The notes under the pieces: generated by a model | Databases searched by the model: none | Seen by the model: only the letters and a program-made list of their open reading frames with translations | What the model was told of the DNA's origin: nothing | Part shown: positions 47,894-56,332 of the stretch, piece after piece | How positions within the stretch are numbered: position 1 is the first letter of the stretch | Layout of the letters: the number at the start of each line of letters is the position of its first letter | From: Dokdonella_A sp963834755 | GTDB lineage: Bacteria > Pseudomonadota > Gammaproteobacteria > Xanthomonadales > Rhodanobacteraceae | Assembly: GCA_963834755.1 (NCBI GenBank) | Contig: CAWICQ010000012.1 | Location: 124,001-188,000, forward strand | Length of the DNA stretch: 64,000 nucleotides | Reading direction: 5' to 3' | Program-made: the position numbers and the translations under genes

Positions 47894-48712
47894 CTAGAGC
47901 GCCTCGTCGAGCAAGCGCCCGAACGCGTCCGGTGAATTCCAGTCGGAACCGCACACGAAGCGCGGAAGATTCCAACGATTGCTCGATGCTTCGACGGGGC
48001 GTGCATCGGTGCCGAGCGCAGCGCGCAGGCGGTGTTCGCTGATGTGGTTCGGCAGATAGTCGCGCAACAGATAATCGTTGGTTTCGCCGTACGGAAAGGC
48101 GAAGAGACCCTCGCGCGGCGTGCGGCAGTGCGTGTCGAGCCAATCGTTCGCCTGGCGAATTTCGGCGTCCGCATCGACGTAGCGATCGATGCTGCGGAAC
48201 GTTCCCTTGTGCTGGTCGCGCTGCACGGTCTCGGGCAACGTGTGGTGGTTGTGATCCCAGCTGTGGCTTTCGATCGCGATGAGTCCTTCGCGCTCGGCGG
48301 CCGGCCACCAGTCGTCGGTCCACCAGCCGCGACCGATCAGGCAGGTGCGGTCGAGGATCGCGCGCGCTTGCGGTGAGACGATCACGAAGCTCGTTGCATG
48401 CGCGGCCGCGCCGGTCGTCGCTTTGAAATCGCGCAACACACCGGCGAACGCTCGCTGCGGTCCGCACGTCGGATGATCGAGGTCGTACCAGTCGAACCAC
48501 GAGCCGTCGTCGAAGGTGATTGCGACAGCGCGGTCGATTTGGGATTGCGGCGCCTGTCCCAGCAGAACGTCCACGACGCGCGCCATCGGCACGACGCGCA
48601 AGCCGCGCGCGTGGATCTGCGCAAGATCGGCGGCCAATGCGACATGGTCGTTGTCGGCGTAGTCGTTGCCGGCGACGTTGTTCGAATGGTAGGCGAGGAC
48701 AGGAACGCGCAT
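47894..48712 (-). CDS. Polysaccharide deacetylase (NodB/CE4 family)
   Basis: A 272-residue NodB-homology protein that would remove acetyl groups from an N-acetylated glycan or peptidoglycan. Motif 1 is TFDDG with Asp68 and Asp69, motif 2 HSWDH with metal ligands His150 and His154, and motif 3 FPYGE. No signal peptide is evident, so either it acts on a cytoplasmic lipid-linked intermediate or leaves by another route. It starts about 140 bases from the divergent gcdH gene. Confidence 0.85.
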   Translation of the reverse strand: MRVPVLAYHSNNVAGNDYADNDHVALAADLAQIHARGLRVVPMARVVDVLLGQAPQSQIDRAVAITFDDGSWFDWYDLDHPTCGPQRAFAGVLRDFKATTGAAAHATSFVIVSPQARAILDRTCLIGRGWWTDDWWPAAEREGLIAIESHSWDHNHHTLPETVQRDQHKGTFRSIDRYVDADAEIRQANDWLDTHCRTPREGLFAFPYGETNDYLLRDYLPNHISEHRLRAALGTDARPVEASSNRWNLPRFVCGSDWNSPDAFGRLLDEAL

Positions 48713-48852
48713 GGACGACGGCGGCCGGGCGGTGATCGCGAGTGGCCCGCGCCTTCCCGGCCCCAGTGGCCCTGTTTGCGCCCTTCGGAGCGTGGTTGCA
48801 GCGCGGGTAGCTGGCTACAATAAACGACTTTGCCCGCTTTTCGGACGATCCC

Positions 48853-50025
48853 ATGCCCGCGACACCCCTCAATCCGACCGATCTTTACGACGTCCGCTCG
48901 TTGCTCACGGACGAAGAGCGCATGGTGCAGGACACCGTCGCCCGCTTCACCGACGAGCGCGTGCTGCCGATCATCGGCGACTGCTTCGACAAGGCGGTGT
49001 TTCCGAAGGAGCTGATCCCGGAAATGGCCGAACTTGGCCTGCTGGGCTCGTCGTTGCCGACCGAATACGGCTGCGCGGGCATGAACGCGGTCAGTTACGG
49101 GCTGATCTGCCAGGAGCTCGAGCGCGGCGATTCGGGCATCCGTTCGTTCGCGTCGGTGCAGTCTTCGCTGTGCATGTATCCGATTTACGCGTACGGCAGC
49201 GAAGAGCAGCGCAAGCGCTGGCTGCCGGACATGGCGGCCGGAAAAGTCATCGGCTGTTTCGGACTCACCGAGCCGCACGGCGGATCCGATCCCGCCAACA
49301 TGAAGACGAACGCGAAGAAGGACGGTGGCGACTGGGTGCTGAACGGCGCCAAGATGTGGATCACCAACGGCAACCTCGCGCACATCGCGATCGTCTGGGC
49401 GATGACGGAGGAGGGCATCCAGGGCTTCATTGTCGAGAAGGATTTCAAGGGATTCACGGCGCAGGAAATCCACAAAAAGATGAGCTTGCGCGCGTCGGTC
49501 ACGAGCGCGCTCTTTTTCGACAACGTGCGCGTACCGGATGCGAACCGCCTGCCGAACGTAAAGGGTCTCAAGGGACCGCTCGGCTGTCTGACGCAGGCGC
49601 GCTACGGCATCACCTGGGGACCGGTCGGCGCCGCGATCGCGTGTTTCACCGAAGCGACGCAGTACGCGAAAGAACGCATCCTGTTCGAGCGGCCGATCGC
49701 CGCGACGCAGGCCGTGCAGCTGAAGCTTGCGGACATGGCGCGCCGCATCACACTCGCGCAGCTGCTCTCGTTGCAGCTCGGTCGCCTCAAGGACGCCGGC
49801 AAGATGCAGCCGACGCAGGTGTCGCTGGCGAAATGGAACAACGTGCGCATGGCGATCGATATCGCGCGCGAGGCGCGCGACATTCTCGGCGCCGCCGGCA
49901 TCACGACCGAACACTGCCCGATCCGCCATGCGCTGAATCTCGAATCGGTGATCACCTATGAAGGCACCGAGAGCGTGCATCAGCTCGTCGTCGGCCGCGA
50001 AGTCACGGGGATCAACGCTTTTTAG
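48853..50025 (+). CDS. gcdH: Glutaryl-CoA dehydrogenase
   Basis: A 390-residue acyl-CoA dehydrogenase-family enzyme converting glutaryl-CoA to crotonyl-CoA and CO2 in lysine and tryptophan breakdown. GcdH-specific features are RSFASVQSSLCMYPIYAYGSE, FGLTEPHGGSDPANM, ARYGITWGPVGAAIACF and the catalytic Glu in ITYEGTESVHQL. Length matches the family. With amaB at 60.8 kb it gives two steps of the aminoadipate route. It stands alone: a family B repeat follows immediately. Confidence 0.94.
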   Translation: MPATPLNPTDLYDVRSLLTDEERMVQDTVARFTDERVLPIIGDCFDKAVFPKELIPEMAELGLLGSSLPTEYGCAGMNAVSYGLICQELERGDSGIRSFASVQSSLCMYPIYAYGSEEQRKRWLPDMAAGKVIGCFGLTEPHGGSDPANMKTNAKKDGGDWVLNGAKMWITNGNLAHIAIVWAMTEEGIQGFIVEKDFKGFTAQEIHKKMSLRASVTSALFFDNVRVPDANRLPNVKGLKGPLGCLTQARYGITWGPVGAAIACFTEATQYAKERILFERPIAATQAVQLKLADMARRITLAQLLSLQLGRLKDAGKMQPTQVSLAKWNNVRMAIDIAREARDILGAAGITTEHCPIRHALNLESVITYEGTESVHQLVVGREVTGINAF

Positions 50026-50026
50026 C

Positions 50027-50103
50027 CGTCGTTCCGCCGAAAGCCAGAATCCATTTCCTTTGGCGCAAATCAACACGGGTCGCGGCTTTCGCCGGGGCGA
50101 CGA
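50027..50103. repeat. Family B repeat, copy 3
   Basis: GTCGTTCCGCCGAAAGCC at the left and CGGCTTTCGCCGGGGCGACG at the right form a diverged facing pair with CATTT near the centre, right after the gcdH stop and before the GNAT gene. Confidence 0.7.
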
Positions 50104-50121
50104 ACCAGAGATGGCGTGGCG

Positions 50122-50679
50122 ATGCATACGAACAACCTCCAACTCGAAAGCGAACGTCTGATCCTGCGCCTGCCGCACGCCGGGGACTTCGAGTCTTATG
50201 CGGAAATGCACGCCAACGAAGACGCCGCGCGCCATATCGGCGGCGCGCTCGTGCGCGCGGCGGCGTGGCGCAAGTTCCTGCAGATGCCGGGCGCGTGGGC
50301 GATGCAGGGATTCGCGATGTTTTCGGTCGTCGAGAAATCGAGCGGACGGTGGATCGGGCAGGTCGGCCCTTGGAAACCGGAAGGCTGGCCCGGCAACGAG
50401 GTCGGTTGGGCGTTTCATCCGTCGGCGTGGGGTCGCGGTTATGCGACGGAGGCCGCGATCGCAGCGATCGACTGGGCGTTCGCGAATCTCGACTGGTCCG
50501 AGATGATTCATTGCATCGCGCCCGAGAACCGCGCTTCGCAGGCGCTTGCGCAACGTCTCGGTTCGCGCAAGCGCGGCCCCGGAAAACTGCCGCCGCCTTA
50601 CCAGGACGCGCCGACCGAGATCTGGGGCCAGACGCGCGATGAATGGCTGGCGCGACCTCACGCGAGAACGATCCGATGA
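50122..50679 (+). CDS. GNAT-family N-acetyltransferase (RimJ/RimL-like)
   Basis: A 185-residue acetyltransferase_3 protein. The start ESERLILRLP, the strand VGWAFHPSAWGRGYATEAA with its acetyl-CoA pyrophosphate loop (WGRGYA), and IHCIAPENRASQALAQRLG are diagnostic. The substrate may be a protein N-terminus or a small amine; it cannot be told. A GTG two codons earlier is an alternative start. The stop overlaps the glutathione transferase start by 4 bases, so they are co-translated. Confidence 0.87.
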   Translation: MHTNNLQLESERLILRLPHAGDFESYAEMHANEDAARHIGGALVRAAAWRKFLQMPGAWAMQGFAMFSVVEKSSGRWIGQVGPWKPEGWPGNEVGWAFHPSAWGRGYATEAAIAAIDWAFANLDWSEMIHCIAPENRASQALAQRLGSRKRGPGKLPPPYQDAPTEIWGQTRDEWLARPHARTIR

Positions 50680-51326
50680 TCACGATTCACGGCTATTCGC
50701 CATCAGGCAACTGCCACAAGCTGCGCATGATGCTCGGTCATCTCGGCCGGCCCTATCGCTGGATCGAGACCGACAGTGCGCACGGTGCGACACGCACGCC
50801 GGAATATCTCGCGAAAAATCCGAACGGCCGGGTGCCGATGATCGAGACCGAAGACGGTCGCATCATGGTCGAGTCGAACGCGATTCTCACCTGGCTTGCC
50901 GACGGCACGCCGTATTTCGCCGGCGACGCCTGGCAGCGCGCGCAGACGCTGTCGTGGATGTTTTTCGAGCAGTACAGCCACGAGCCATACGTTGCCGTCG
51001 CACGTTTCATCTGCGGCTGGACGCCGATCGACTCGCCGCGTCGTGCGGATCTGCCGAACTTGCGCGCGCGCGGCAATCAGGCGCTCGCTGTCATGGAAAA
51101 GCATCTCTCATCGACGGCCTGGTTCAGCAGCACGGGCTACGGCATCGCCGATATTGCGCTATTCGCCTATACGCATTGCGCCGAGGACGGCGGGTTTGAT
51201 CTGTCCAAATTCCCTAGAATGACGGATTGGCTGGCACGCGTGCGCGCGCAACCGGGTTTCGTACCGATGCCGCCCTACGCGCCGGAGAACGAGGCCTTGA
51301 TTGGGCAAACGATGCGCTCCGGTTGA
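50676..51326 (+). CDS. Glutathione S-transferase
   Basis: A 216-residue GST. The thioredoxin-like N-terminal domain has SGNCHKLRMML with the likely catalytic Ser/Cys, NPNGRVPMIE (cis-Pro) and ESNAILTWLA binding glutathione. The all-helical C-terminal domain has GIADIALFAY, the conserved N-capping box. It overlaps the acetyltransferase gene (ATGA). Its substrate is unknown; the role is probably detoxification. Confidence 0.92.
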   Translation: MITIHGYSPSGNCHKLRMMLGHLGRPYRWIETDSAHGATRTPEYLAKNPNGRVPMIETEDGRIMVESNAILTWLADGTPYFAGDAWQRAQTLSWMFFEQYSHEPYVAVARFICGWTPIDSPRRADLPNLRARGNQALAVMEKHLSSTAWFSSTGYGIADIALFAYTHCAEDGGFDLSKFPRMTDWLARVRAQPGFVPMPPYAPENEALIGQTMRSG

Positions 51327-51395
51327 TCTGGACTAGTCGTGTCCTGTCCTGAACTGATCGCAGCGCAGCCCGCGCTTTCTTTGCAGAATGACCGC

Positions 51396-53666
51396 ATGAA
51401 CGCCATCCCCAACCCGATCCCCGCCCGCCACAAGAACGTCAATCGCGCGGAAGTCTGCGATCAGAACTTTATCGAATTCGTGCAGAGCTGGACGGGAACG
51501 CAGCGTCGCGCCCCGCATGCGGACGATCCGGTGTTGCCGGGAAGTCTTTGCACGGCACGTGATTTCAACGAGCTGTTCGAATCGCAATTGATTTCGCGCC
51601 ATCTTGATTTGATGGCGCGCGTGCTGCGCGTGAAGAACAAGGTGTTCTACACGATCGGTTCGAGCGGTCACGAAGGCAACGCGATGGTCGCGCGGCTGAC
51701 GCGGCATACCGATCCGGCATTTCTGCACTATCGCTCCGGCGCATTCATGGCCGAGCGTTTCCGCAAGTTGCCCGGCCTGGATCCGATCATGGATTCCGCG
51801 CTGAGCTTTGCGGCAAGCAAAGACGATCCCGCGTCGGGTGGTCGCCACAAAGTCTGGGGCTCGAAGGCGCTCTGGGTATTGCCGCAGACTTCGACGATCG
51901 CTTCGCACCTGCCGAAGGCATTCGGCACCGCGGTCGCGATCGAGCAGGCCCCGCGCATCGCGCATCCGTTGCCGATTCCGGACGACTCGATCGCGATCTG
52001 CTCCTTCGGCGATGCGTCCTCGAATCACGCGACGGCGCAGACCGCATTCAACGCGGCGCAATGGACGGCGTATCAGAAGCTGCCGGCGCCGGTGCTGTTC
52101 GTCTGCGAGGACAACGGCATCGGTATTTCGGTGAAGACGCCCGGTGGATGGATTGCCAGCTCATTCGACCGCCGCGACGGGCTCGACTATTTCTTCGCCG
52201 ATGGGCTCGATCTCGCCGACGGCTACGAGCAGGTCGCGCGCGCGGTGTACCACTGCCGCACGACGCGCCGGCCGACGTTCCTGCATCTGCGCACGACGCG
52301 CATCATGGGCCATGCCGGCACTGATTTTGAAATCGAATGGCGCAGCGTCGAGGAGCTCGTCGCGGTCGAAGCGGCCGATCCGCTGCTGCGTTCGGCGGCG
52401 ATTGCGCTCGAATCCGGCCTCGAAACGAAGGATTCGCTGCTCGCGAAATACGAAGGCATGCGCAAGAAATGTTTCGCCGCCGCGGAAGAAGCGGATCGAC
52501 GCCCGAAGCTGACGCGTCTTGACGATGTCATTGCGCCGCTCGCGCCGTACACGCCGGACAAGGTCAAGGCCGAGGCGCAACGTGCGAACTACGCGGAAAG
52601 ACGCATCGCCGTGTTCGGCAGCAGCGAGAAGTTGCCGGAACGGCTCCCGCCACGCCATCTTGCGATCCAGATCAACAACGCGCTGCACGATCTTTTCTGC
52701 AAATATCCCGAGACGCTGCTGTTCGGCGAAGACGTGGCGCAGAAAGGCGGCGTGTATACGGTCACCAAGGGTCTGCACAAGGCATTCAAGAGCGCACGCG
52801 TTTTCAATACGCTGCTCGACGAGACCATCATTCTCGGGCTCGCGCAGGGTTTCGCGAACATGGGCATGCTGCCGGTGCCGGAGATTCAGTACCTGGCGTA
52901 CTACCACAACGCGTGCGACCAGATCCGCGGCGAAGCGGCATCACTGCAGTTTTTCTCGAACAATCAATACCGCAATCCGATGGTCGTGCGCATCGCCGGT
53001 CTTGGTTATCAGCGCGGTTTCGGCGGGCATTTCCACAACGACAACTCGATTGCAGCGTTGCGCGACATTCCCGGTCTCGTGGTCGGCTGCGCCAGCCGCG
53101 GCGACGATGCCGCGATGATGTTGCGCACGCTCGCTGCGCTGGCCAAGGTCGACGGTCGCGTCACGATCTTCCTCGAACCGATCGCGCTGTACATGACGAA
53201 AGATCTGTACGAAGCCGGCGATGGCGGCTGGCTCACGGCCTATCCGGCGCCGGATCAAGCGCTGACGCTCGGCGAGGCGCGCGTCTACGCCGAAGAGGCC
53301 AAGGATCTTGTGATCTTTACATACGGCAATGGCGTGCCGATGAGCCTGCGCGCGGCGCGGGCGATCGAGAAGAAGCACGGCTGGAACACGCGGGTCGTCG
53401 ATCTGCGCTGGCTGGTACCGCTGAACGAGGCGCTGATCGCCGCGCACGCGAAAAGCGCGAAGCGAATCGTCGTTGTGGACGAGGGCCGGCACAGCGCCGG
53501 CGTCGGCGAAGGCGTGATTACGGCGATCGTCGAGGCCGGGCAGGGCGCAAAGCCGTTGCGCCGCGTCGTCGGCGTGGACACCTACACGCCGCTTGCGGGC
53601 GCGGCCTTGCTGGTATTGCCGGGTGACGATGACATCATCGCCGCAGCGGCCGAGCTCGCCAACTAA
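51396..53666 (+). CDS. Fused alpha-beta 2-oxoacid dehydrogenase E1 component
   Basis: A 756-residue fusion of the thiamine-diphosphate E1 alpha (about 1-390) and beta (about 420-756) subunits, of the branched-chain 2-oxoacid/pyruvate dehydrogenase kind. In the alpha half, SSGHEGNA, SFGDASSNHATAQTAFN and EDNGIGIS mark cofactor binding; the usual GDG reads GDA. In the beta half, LLFGEDVAQKGGVYTVT, DETIILGLAQGFANMGMLPVPEIQY and the final transketolase_C part are clear. Both halves are complete. No E2, E3 or lipoate gene follows, so the enzyme must use partners encoded elsewhere. A GTG 57 bases earlier is a possible start. Confidence 0.9.
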   Translation: MNAIPNPIPARHKNVNRAEVCDQNFIEFVQSWTGTQRRAPHADDPVLPGSLCTARDFNELFESQLISRHLDLMARVLRVKNKVFYTIGSSGHEGNAMVARLTRHTDPAFLHYRSGAFMAERFRKLPGLDPIMDSALSFAASKDDPASGGRHKVWGSKALWVLPQTSTIASHLPKAFGTAVAIEQAPRIAHPLPIPDDSIAICSFGDASSNHATAQTAFNAAQWTAYQKLPAPVLFVCEDNGIGISVKTPGGWIASSFDRRDGLDYFFADGLDLADGYEQVARAVYHCRTTRRPTFLHLRTTRIMGHAGTDFEIEWRSVEELVAVEAADPLLRSAAIALESGLETKDSLLAKYEGMRKKCFAAAEEADRRPKLTRLDDVIAPLAPYTPDKVKAEAQRANYAERRIAVFGSSEKLPERLPPRHLAIQINNALHDLFCKYPETLLFGEDVAQKGGVYTVTKGLHKAFKSARVFNTLLDETIILGLAQGFANMGMLPVPEIQYLAYYHNACDQIRGEAASLQFFSNNQYRNPMVVRIAGLGYQRGFGGHFHNDNSIAALRDIPGLVVGCASRGDDAAMMLRTLAALAKVDGRVTIFLEPIALYMTKDLYEAGDGGWLTAYPAPDQALTLGEARVYAEEAKDLVIFTYGNGVPMSLRAARAIEKKHGWNTRVVDLRWLVPLNEALIAAHAKSAKRIVVVDEGRHSAGVGEGVITAIVEAGQGAKPLRRVVGVDTYTPLAGAALLVLPGDDDIIAAAAELAN

Positions 53667-53684
53667 GGTTCATGGCGCAAATCC

Positions 53685-53820
53685 CCCTCTCCCGCTCGCG
53701 GGAGAGGGTTGGGGTGAGGGAAGGCCTTTCAGATTTCATCTCGGCTCAACAGGAGGACGGCCACGCCGTCCGCGGCCCTCACCCGCCCTGCGGGCGGCCT
53801 CTCCCGTTAACGGGAGAGGC
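53685..53820. repeat. Pair of family A palindromes
   Basis: Two perfect copies: 53685-53708 (11-bp arms around TC) and 53797-53820 (10-bp arms around TTAA, core CTCCCG-TTAA-CGGGAG), with an extra small hairpin CCGCCCTGCGGGCGG just before the second. They fill the gap after the E1 gene, upstream of the cyclase gene. Confidence 0.8.
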
Positions 53821-53872
53821 GAAGCGTGACGCCTACACGCATCCGGCCGATTCACCTATCATCGACCGCTCC

Positions 53873-54790
53873 ATGACCGAGCGCCGCGCACTCACGATCC
53901 TGTTCGCCGATGTGTCCGGCAGCACCAAGCTTTTCGAGGCGCGCGGCGACGAAGCCGCAATGCGTATCGTCGGCGGCGTGCTCGTCGCGCTGGCCGAGGT
54001 CGCCGCGCGGCATGGCGGGCGAGTCGTCAAGACGATCGGCGACGAGATCATGTGCACGTTCCCCGGCCCGCTGCACGGCCTGCTCGCCGCGACCGACATG
54101 CAGCGGCGAGTCAAGACCGATCCGGATTTCGTGCGCGACAATCTGGGTATCCGCATCGGCCTGCACCACGGCGACGCGTTGATCGACGCCAACGACGTGT
54201 TCGGCGACGCGGTCAACACCGCCGCGCGCATGGCCGACAAGACGCTCGCCAAACGCGACCAGATCGTCACGACGGCGAGCACCGTGCGCGGCGTGACCAA
54301 CACGACCGGCCTGCGCGTGCGTCCGCTCGGCACCGCGCGCGTGCTCGGCAAGCTCAAGCCGATCGAGATCGTCGATGTGCTCTGGCAGGAGGATCTCGCG
54401 CACGTCACCACCGTGCAGCGCGTCGTGACCTTGCCGGCCGAGGAACCACAGCGATCGACGCTGACATTGCGCTTCAAGAGCCAGGCGTTCGAGATCGACG
54501 AGCTGTCACCGCCATTCACGATCGGCCGCGATGCCGGCAACAGTCTCATCATCGAAACCGAATGGGTGTCGCGCAATCACGCGCTGATCGAATGGAAACG
54601 CGGGTACTTCATGCTGTCCGATCGTTCGACGAACGGCACCTGGCTGCGCATCGCCGAAGAAGAAGAAACGTTCGTGCACCGCGACGAAGTGCGCCTTCGC
54701 CGCAGCGGCACGATCAGCATCGGGCAGGCGCATCAGATCGAATCGCAGGGTCTGGTCGGGTTCCAGTGCAGCGATGGCGATGCGTCATGA
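53873..54790 (+). CDS. Class III adenylate/guanylate cyclase with C-terminal FHA domain
   Basis: A 305-residue soluble signalling protein. The cyclase domain (about 7-180) has metal ligands Asp13 (FADVSGS) and Asp57 (KTIGDEI), Lys53, Asp108, and the transition-state pair Asn115/Arg119 in VNTAARM; Lys/Asp at the specificity sites favours ATP. The FHA domain (about 215-295) has TIGRDAGN, SRNHA and STNGTW, for phosphothreonine binding. So a phosphoprotein partner may steer cAMP synthesis (inference). No kinase or phosphatase gene is adjacent. No Shine-Dalgarno sequence is obvious. Confidence 0.92.
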   Translation: MTERRALTILFADVSGSTKLFEARGDEAAMRIVGGVLVALAEVAARHGGRVVKTIGDEIMCTFPGPLHGLLAATDMQRRVKTDPDFVRDNLGIRIGLHHGDALIDANDVFGDAVNTAARMADKTLAKRDQIVTTASTVRGVTNTTGLRVRPLGTARVLGKLKPIEIVDVLWQEDLAHVTTVQRVVTLPAEEPQRSTLTLRFKSQAFEIDELSPPFTIGRDAGNSLIIETEWVSRNHALIEWKRGYFMLSDRSTNGTWLRIAEEEETFVHRDEVRLRRSGTISIGQAHQIESQGLVGFQCSDGDAS

Positions 54791-54807
54791 CAAGTCGCAA
54801 GTCTCTT

Positions 54808-54861
54808 CGTCCCGGCGAAAGCCGGTAGCCATTGTTGGATCCCGGCTTTCGCCGGGATGAC
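54808..54861. repeat. Family B repeat, copy 4 (compact)
   Basis: CGTCCCGGCGAAAGCCGG at the left and CCGGCTTTCGCCGGGATGA at the right face each other closely, between the convergent ends of the cyclase and DUF1501 genes. Confidence 0.78.
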
Positions 54862-54912
54862 CGGGCTAGTTGCGCGACGAGAGACGCACGCGCGGCGAAC
54901 CCTACCAAACGA

Positions 54913-56322
54913 TCATTCGAAACCGCTCGAGAAAATCTCGTCGAAATTCGACGGCGGTTGATCCGTGCCCTGAAAAACTCCGAGCGGCGTGTAGCCGGAG
55001 TAATTCTGGAACACGTAGTAGATGTTCGGATTTCCCATGCGCCGGATCAGCGCTTCGGAGATCACCTGCCGATAGTCGGTCGTCACGTTGACGTCGGTAC
55101 CTTGATAAAGACTCTGCCCGTTGAGTCCGAGGAAATTGCCGTAGACCGTTCCGCCGTTGACTGCGCCGCCCAATGCAAGAATCACGTTGCCGTAGCCGTG
55201 GTCGGTGCCGCCGTTGGCGTTTTCGAGCACGCGACGCCCGAATTCGCTGACCACGATCACGTTGACGTGCTGCATGAAATTGCCGGCGGCATCGCTGGAA
55301 AGATCGGTGTAGAACGCGCTGAGTCCCTGCGAAAGGCTCTCGGCCTGATTGCCGAACCAGTCGTAGCTCTGCGACGGATTGCCCTGACCGTTGTGCGTGT
55401 CCCAGTTGCCGAGATCGATCGTGACCGCACGCAAGCCGAGGTTCAACTTGATCAGCTGCGCGACGTTGCGCAGCTGCGTGCCGAATCCCGAGTTGTAGTT
55501 GAGCGAGTAGTTGGCGCCGCCGGCGGGCTGGTATCCGTCCGGATGGTTGTTTGGATCGTACAAGTTGAAATCGATCGGACGCAGCAGCGCGAGCGAATTC
55601 AGCGTATCCGCGCCCGCGAGCTCCATCATGGTGCTGCCGGTCCAGAGATCGTTCATGCGCGACACCGCGCCGACAAGTCCGTGCGACGGGTCGTCGTTTT
55701 GCCACGACCAGTGAAACGTATCGAGGCGGAAATCCGATCCGTTCGCCATCGTGATCGCATCGGTGCTGCCGAGAAGGCTCGAAGCGGTGATGCTGCCCAT
55801 CGATGTCGCCGGCAGCGGCACCGTCGGCGGCAGGCCGCCGCTGATCAGGTGCCGGGTAAGCCAACCGATGCCCGAGCCCGCGCCGCCGCCGAATCCGAAT
55901 TCGAGATTCGACTGCGCCTCGAAATGGCTGCGCACGACTGGATCCGGCGCGAGCTGACCTGCCGCAACGACGAAGGCGAGATGGTTGGCCTGGTAGAGAC
56001 TCTGCAGTCCCGTCGCGCGCGGATGCAGCGCCCAGGTCGTATTCGGCAACGACAGCGCCGCGCCGGTGCCGGACGTCGGCACGCGCGTGCTGTTTCGATT
56101 CGCCTCGTAGTCGGCGCGGAACGGGCTGCTGATGCCCGGCGGCAATAGGCTCAGGCCATCCATCGCGCCGCGCAGGAAAACGATGACCAGCGTGTCGTCC
56201 GTCGCCGTGGTCGGAATGATCGGCGGCGGCGCGAAGTACGCCTTCGCTCGACTGCCGACACCGCCGGCGACGGCCGCGACGCAGCAGCCCTTGAGGAAAT
56301 CGCGGCGATGAAGTCGGGTCAT
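54913..56322 (-). CDS. Tat-exported DUF1501 protein with GFE tail
   Basis: A 469-residue DUF1501 protein. The twin-arginine signal RRDFLKG (Arg6-Arg7) is followed by a hydrophobic stretch and an Ala-rich cleavage region, so it is exported folded by Tat. Family segments include LVIVFLRGAMDGLSLLPP, WALHP, DLGNWDTH, VIVVSEFGRRV and GTDHGYGN, an alkaline-phosphatase-like fold. The protein ends FDEIFSSGFE. It lies 10 bases downstream of the DUF1800 gene, its usual partner in many genomes. No activity is established for the pair. Confidence 0.92.
   Translation of the reverse strand: MTRLHRRDFLKGCCVAAVAGGVGSRAKAYFAPPPIIPTTATDDTLVIVFLRGAMDGLSLLPPGISSPFRADYEANRNSTRVPTSGTGAALSLPNTTWALHPRATGLQSLYQANHLAFVVAAGQLAPDPVVRSHFEAQSNLEFGFGGGAGSGIGWLTRHLISGGLPPTVPLPATSMGSITASSLLGSTDAITMANGSDFRLDTFHWSWQNDDPSHGLVGAVSRMNDLWTGSTMMELAGADTLNSLALLRPIDFNLYDPNNHPDGYQPAGGANYSLNYNSGFGTQLRNVAQLIKLNLGLRAVTIDLGNWDTHNGQGNPSQSYDWFGNQAESLSQGLSAFYTDLSSDAAGNFMQHVNVIVVSEFGRRVLENANGGTDHGYGNVILALGGAVNGGTVYGNFLGLNGQSLYQGTDVNVTTDYRQVISEALIRRMGNPNIYYVFQNYSGYTPLGVFQGTDQPPSNFDEIFSSGFE
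54916..54945 (-). other. C-terminal tail motif, copy 3 (DUF1501 protein)
   Basis: Encodes the final FDEIFSSGFE. It agrees with the other two tails in the order acidic-x-[IL]-F-x-x-G-F-acidic, on a protein exported by Tat rather than Sec. Confidence 0.6.
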
Positions 56323-56332
56323 GGCGATATCC

